Source: Wolbachia endosymbiont of Folsomia candida
GTDB taxonomy: Bacteria > Pseudomonadota > Alphaproteobacteria > Rickettsiales > Anaplasmataceae
DNA: 64,000 nt
Direction: 5' to 3'
Assembly (NCBI RefSeq): GCF_001931755.2
Contig: NZ_CP015510.2
Span: 310,001-374,000 of the forward strand
Numbering within the stretch: the first letter of the stretch is position 1; each line of letters opens with the position of its first letter. The notes below the pieces were generated by a model. The model did no database searches. It was given only the letters and a program-made list of their open reading frames with translations, and was not told the origin of the DNA. The position numbers and the translations under genes are program-made. Below, in pieces: positions 63,113-64,000 of the stretch.

Positions 63113-64000
63113 ATGAAATTACTATTGCAGACATCTCTAGAAGTCAAAAAACATTGTGAAAGCTTGAATAATAAAGGGAAACAAGAACTTTATAGGCAGG
63201 TAATGGAGGAAGCAAAAGTAGCAATTGAAAGTAACGACATTGATCAGCTAAAAAAACTGAGTGAGGCTGCAGTTGCAATGGAAGAAGTAAGTGAAAAAGA
63301 GTTGCTTGAATCCTTTGACGATGAAAATCCGCTTAAGGAAGCAAATATCGTAGTAGAGAGAGATGGGTTAACCAATTATCTGTTTAGTCTTGGTGATTCA
63401 TCGAAACTCTACGACTTAAGAGAAAATAAAGAAGAAGCGCTTTACCAAGCAATCAAATCAGATGATGTTGAGTTGGTTAAACACGTATTGATAGTGCTAC
63501 TGTCGAGTGATTTTGAAGGAAAGGTAGATCTAAAGGGTTTGGTAAAATTGCTATCAAAGGGTTATGAAGAGTTGAATCTTTCGAAGGATATGAAAAATTA
63601 CCTTGAAAGGAAGATAGGGTTTTGCAGATTTTTGTGTGATTTTAAGTTTGACGAAGATCCCATAGAGTTATTTGCAAATCGGTCAGAGGTTGACTATGAA
63701 ATAGATAAGTTTCTGCTTTCTTTGATTACAAAAAAGACAAAGGAAGAAGAGCTACTTTCTGAAATAAGCAGTATGATTGAGCTTCTAAAAAAGTATGAAA
63801 AATTTGACGGATTGGAATATAAGATCAGAAGATTAAAATCAGAACTTGAAAGCGGAAAAAGTAAATATTCAACTGAAGTCATTCGTGATAGCATTAAAGA
63901 ACGGGAAAAGGAAATGGAGAAAATTAAAGAAAAGTACATCAAGTCAGTTGATTTAATTGATGAAAGGAAAAGGCTAGTGAAACAACTGCTAAGAACAGTA
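63113..64000 (+). CDS. Wolbachia accessory-family protein (paralogue D, cut by window end)
   Basis: 296 codons to the window edge, frame still open. Homologue of the gene at 52012 in mirror orientation: LEVKKHCESLNNKGKQELYR, SKLYDLRENKEEALYQAIKS with DDVELVKHVLIVLL, and the coiled coil GLEYKIRRLKSELESGKSKY. The two share an identical start and leader because of the inverted repeat, then differ at scattered residues. Function unknown. Confidence 0.85.
   Translation, partial: MKLLLQTSLEVKKHCESLNNKGKQELYRQVMEEAKVAIESNDIDQLKKLSEAAVAMEEVSEKELLESFDDENPLKEANIVVERDGLTNYLFSLGDSSKLYDLRENKEEALYQAIKSDDVELVKHVLIVLLSSDFEGKVDLKGLVKLLSKGYEELNLSKDMKNYLERKIGFCRFLCDFKFDEDPIELFANRSEVDYEIDKFLLSLITKKTKEEELLSEISSMIELLKKYEKFDGLEYKIRRLKSELESGKSKYSTEVIRDSIKEREKEMEKIKEKYIKSVDLIDERKRLVKQLLRTV

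Larger units (their letters stand above)
59931..63167. repeat. Large inverted repeat, right arm
   Basis: Mirror image of 52851-56087 around position 58009. The outer edge lies at about codon 18 of the accessory gene at 63113, where the first base difference from its partner appears (gaataat against gataat). The inner edge coincides exactly with the cassette/IS110 junction. Confidence 0.95.

Noticed and set aside
1..64000. CRISPR array, tRNA or rRNA genes
   Set aside because: No regularly spaced direct repeats with unique spacers and no tRNA cloverleaf or rRNA core sequence was noticed on either strand; a covariance search was not possible.

Overview
The window looks like an AT-rich Wolbachia (Rickettsiales) genome segment that is mostly accessory region of a WO-type prophage. 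The evidence is gene content: many ankyrin-repeat proteins, tandem Cro/CI-like regulators next to RadC-like JAB proteins, a WO-style serine recombinase with DUF2924 and resolvase-like partners, an SNF2 helicase, a BRO-type protein, a primase-helicase, and many insertion sequences and decayed genes. No phage head, tail or lysis genes, no tRNA or rRNA, and no CRISPR array were recognised. The names Wolbachia, WO and Undecim come from remembered gene order and were not searched.

Layout. (1) 1-12.5 kb, almost all on the minus strand: ankyrin genes, one plus-strand hypothetical gene, an operon reading radC-like gene, accessory-family gene, HTH, HTH, then the prophage integration block (DUF2924, serine recombinase and its small downstream partner) with a degenerate resolvase-like gene and two more ankyrin genes. 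(2) 12.9-20 kb, plus strand: SNF2 helicase with a SWIM finger, BRO-like protein, and Toprim/AAA primase-helicase, followed by a short-motif and AT-rich segment that could be an origin. (3) 20-27.4 kb: a degraded zone with five diverged copies of a ~200-bp intergenic repeat, an accessory-family gene and its relic, a RhuM-like gene, a pair of 36-bp palindromes and a decayed AAA ATPase. (4) 27.4-47 kb: eleven genes matching the phage WO Undecim cluster (sugar nucleotidyltransferase, NAD epimerase, glycosyltransferase-radical SAM fusion, WG-repeat methyltransferase, PhyH dioxygenase, ABC exporter, two PLP lyases, MFS transporter, UDP-glucose dehydrogenase, EamA transporter). The epimerase gene is split by a 5.3-kb Tn5-like composite of two inverted IS4 ends holding IS5, IS110 and IS481 material, bounded by a 9-bp target duplication. 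(5) 47-52 kb: 143-bp tandem duplication, ligA fragment, small HTH gene, two ankyrin genes and an Rpn-type nuclease gene. (6) 52-64 kb: a ~3.24-kb inverted repeat, with no length difference between arms, around a 3.84-kb spacer. Each arm carries a mobile cassette (DUF5372-like protein, small ORF, 697-aa serine recombinase). In the right arm the cassette cleanly interrupts an IS110 transposase gene, and both halves of that gene remain in frame.

How the parts work together. The Undecim genes read as a pathway that activates and epimerises sugars, transfers them, modifies a product by radical SAM, methylation, hydroxylation and PLP chemistry, and exports it. With the epimerase broken here, the pathway may be blocked or rely on another epimerase. 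The ankyrin, HTH, RadC and accessory-family genes form the repeatedly duplicated accessory module typical of WO prophages. The inverted repeat arms could allow the spacer, which holds a second copy of that module, to flip.
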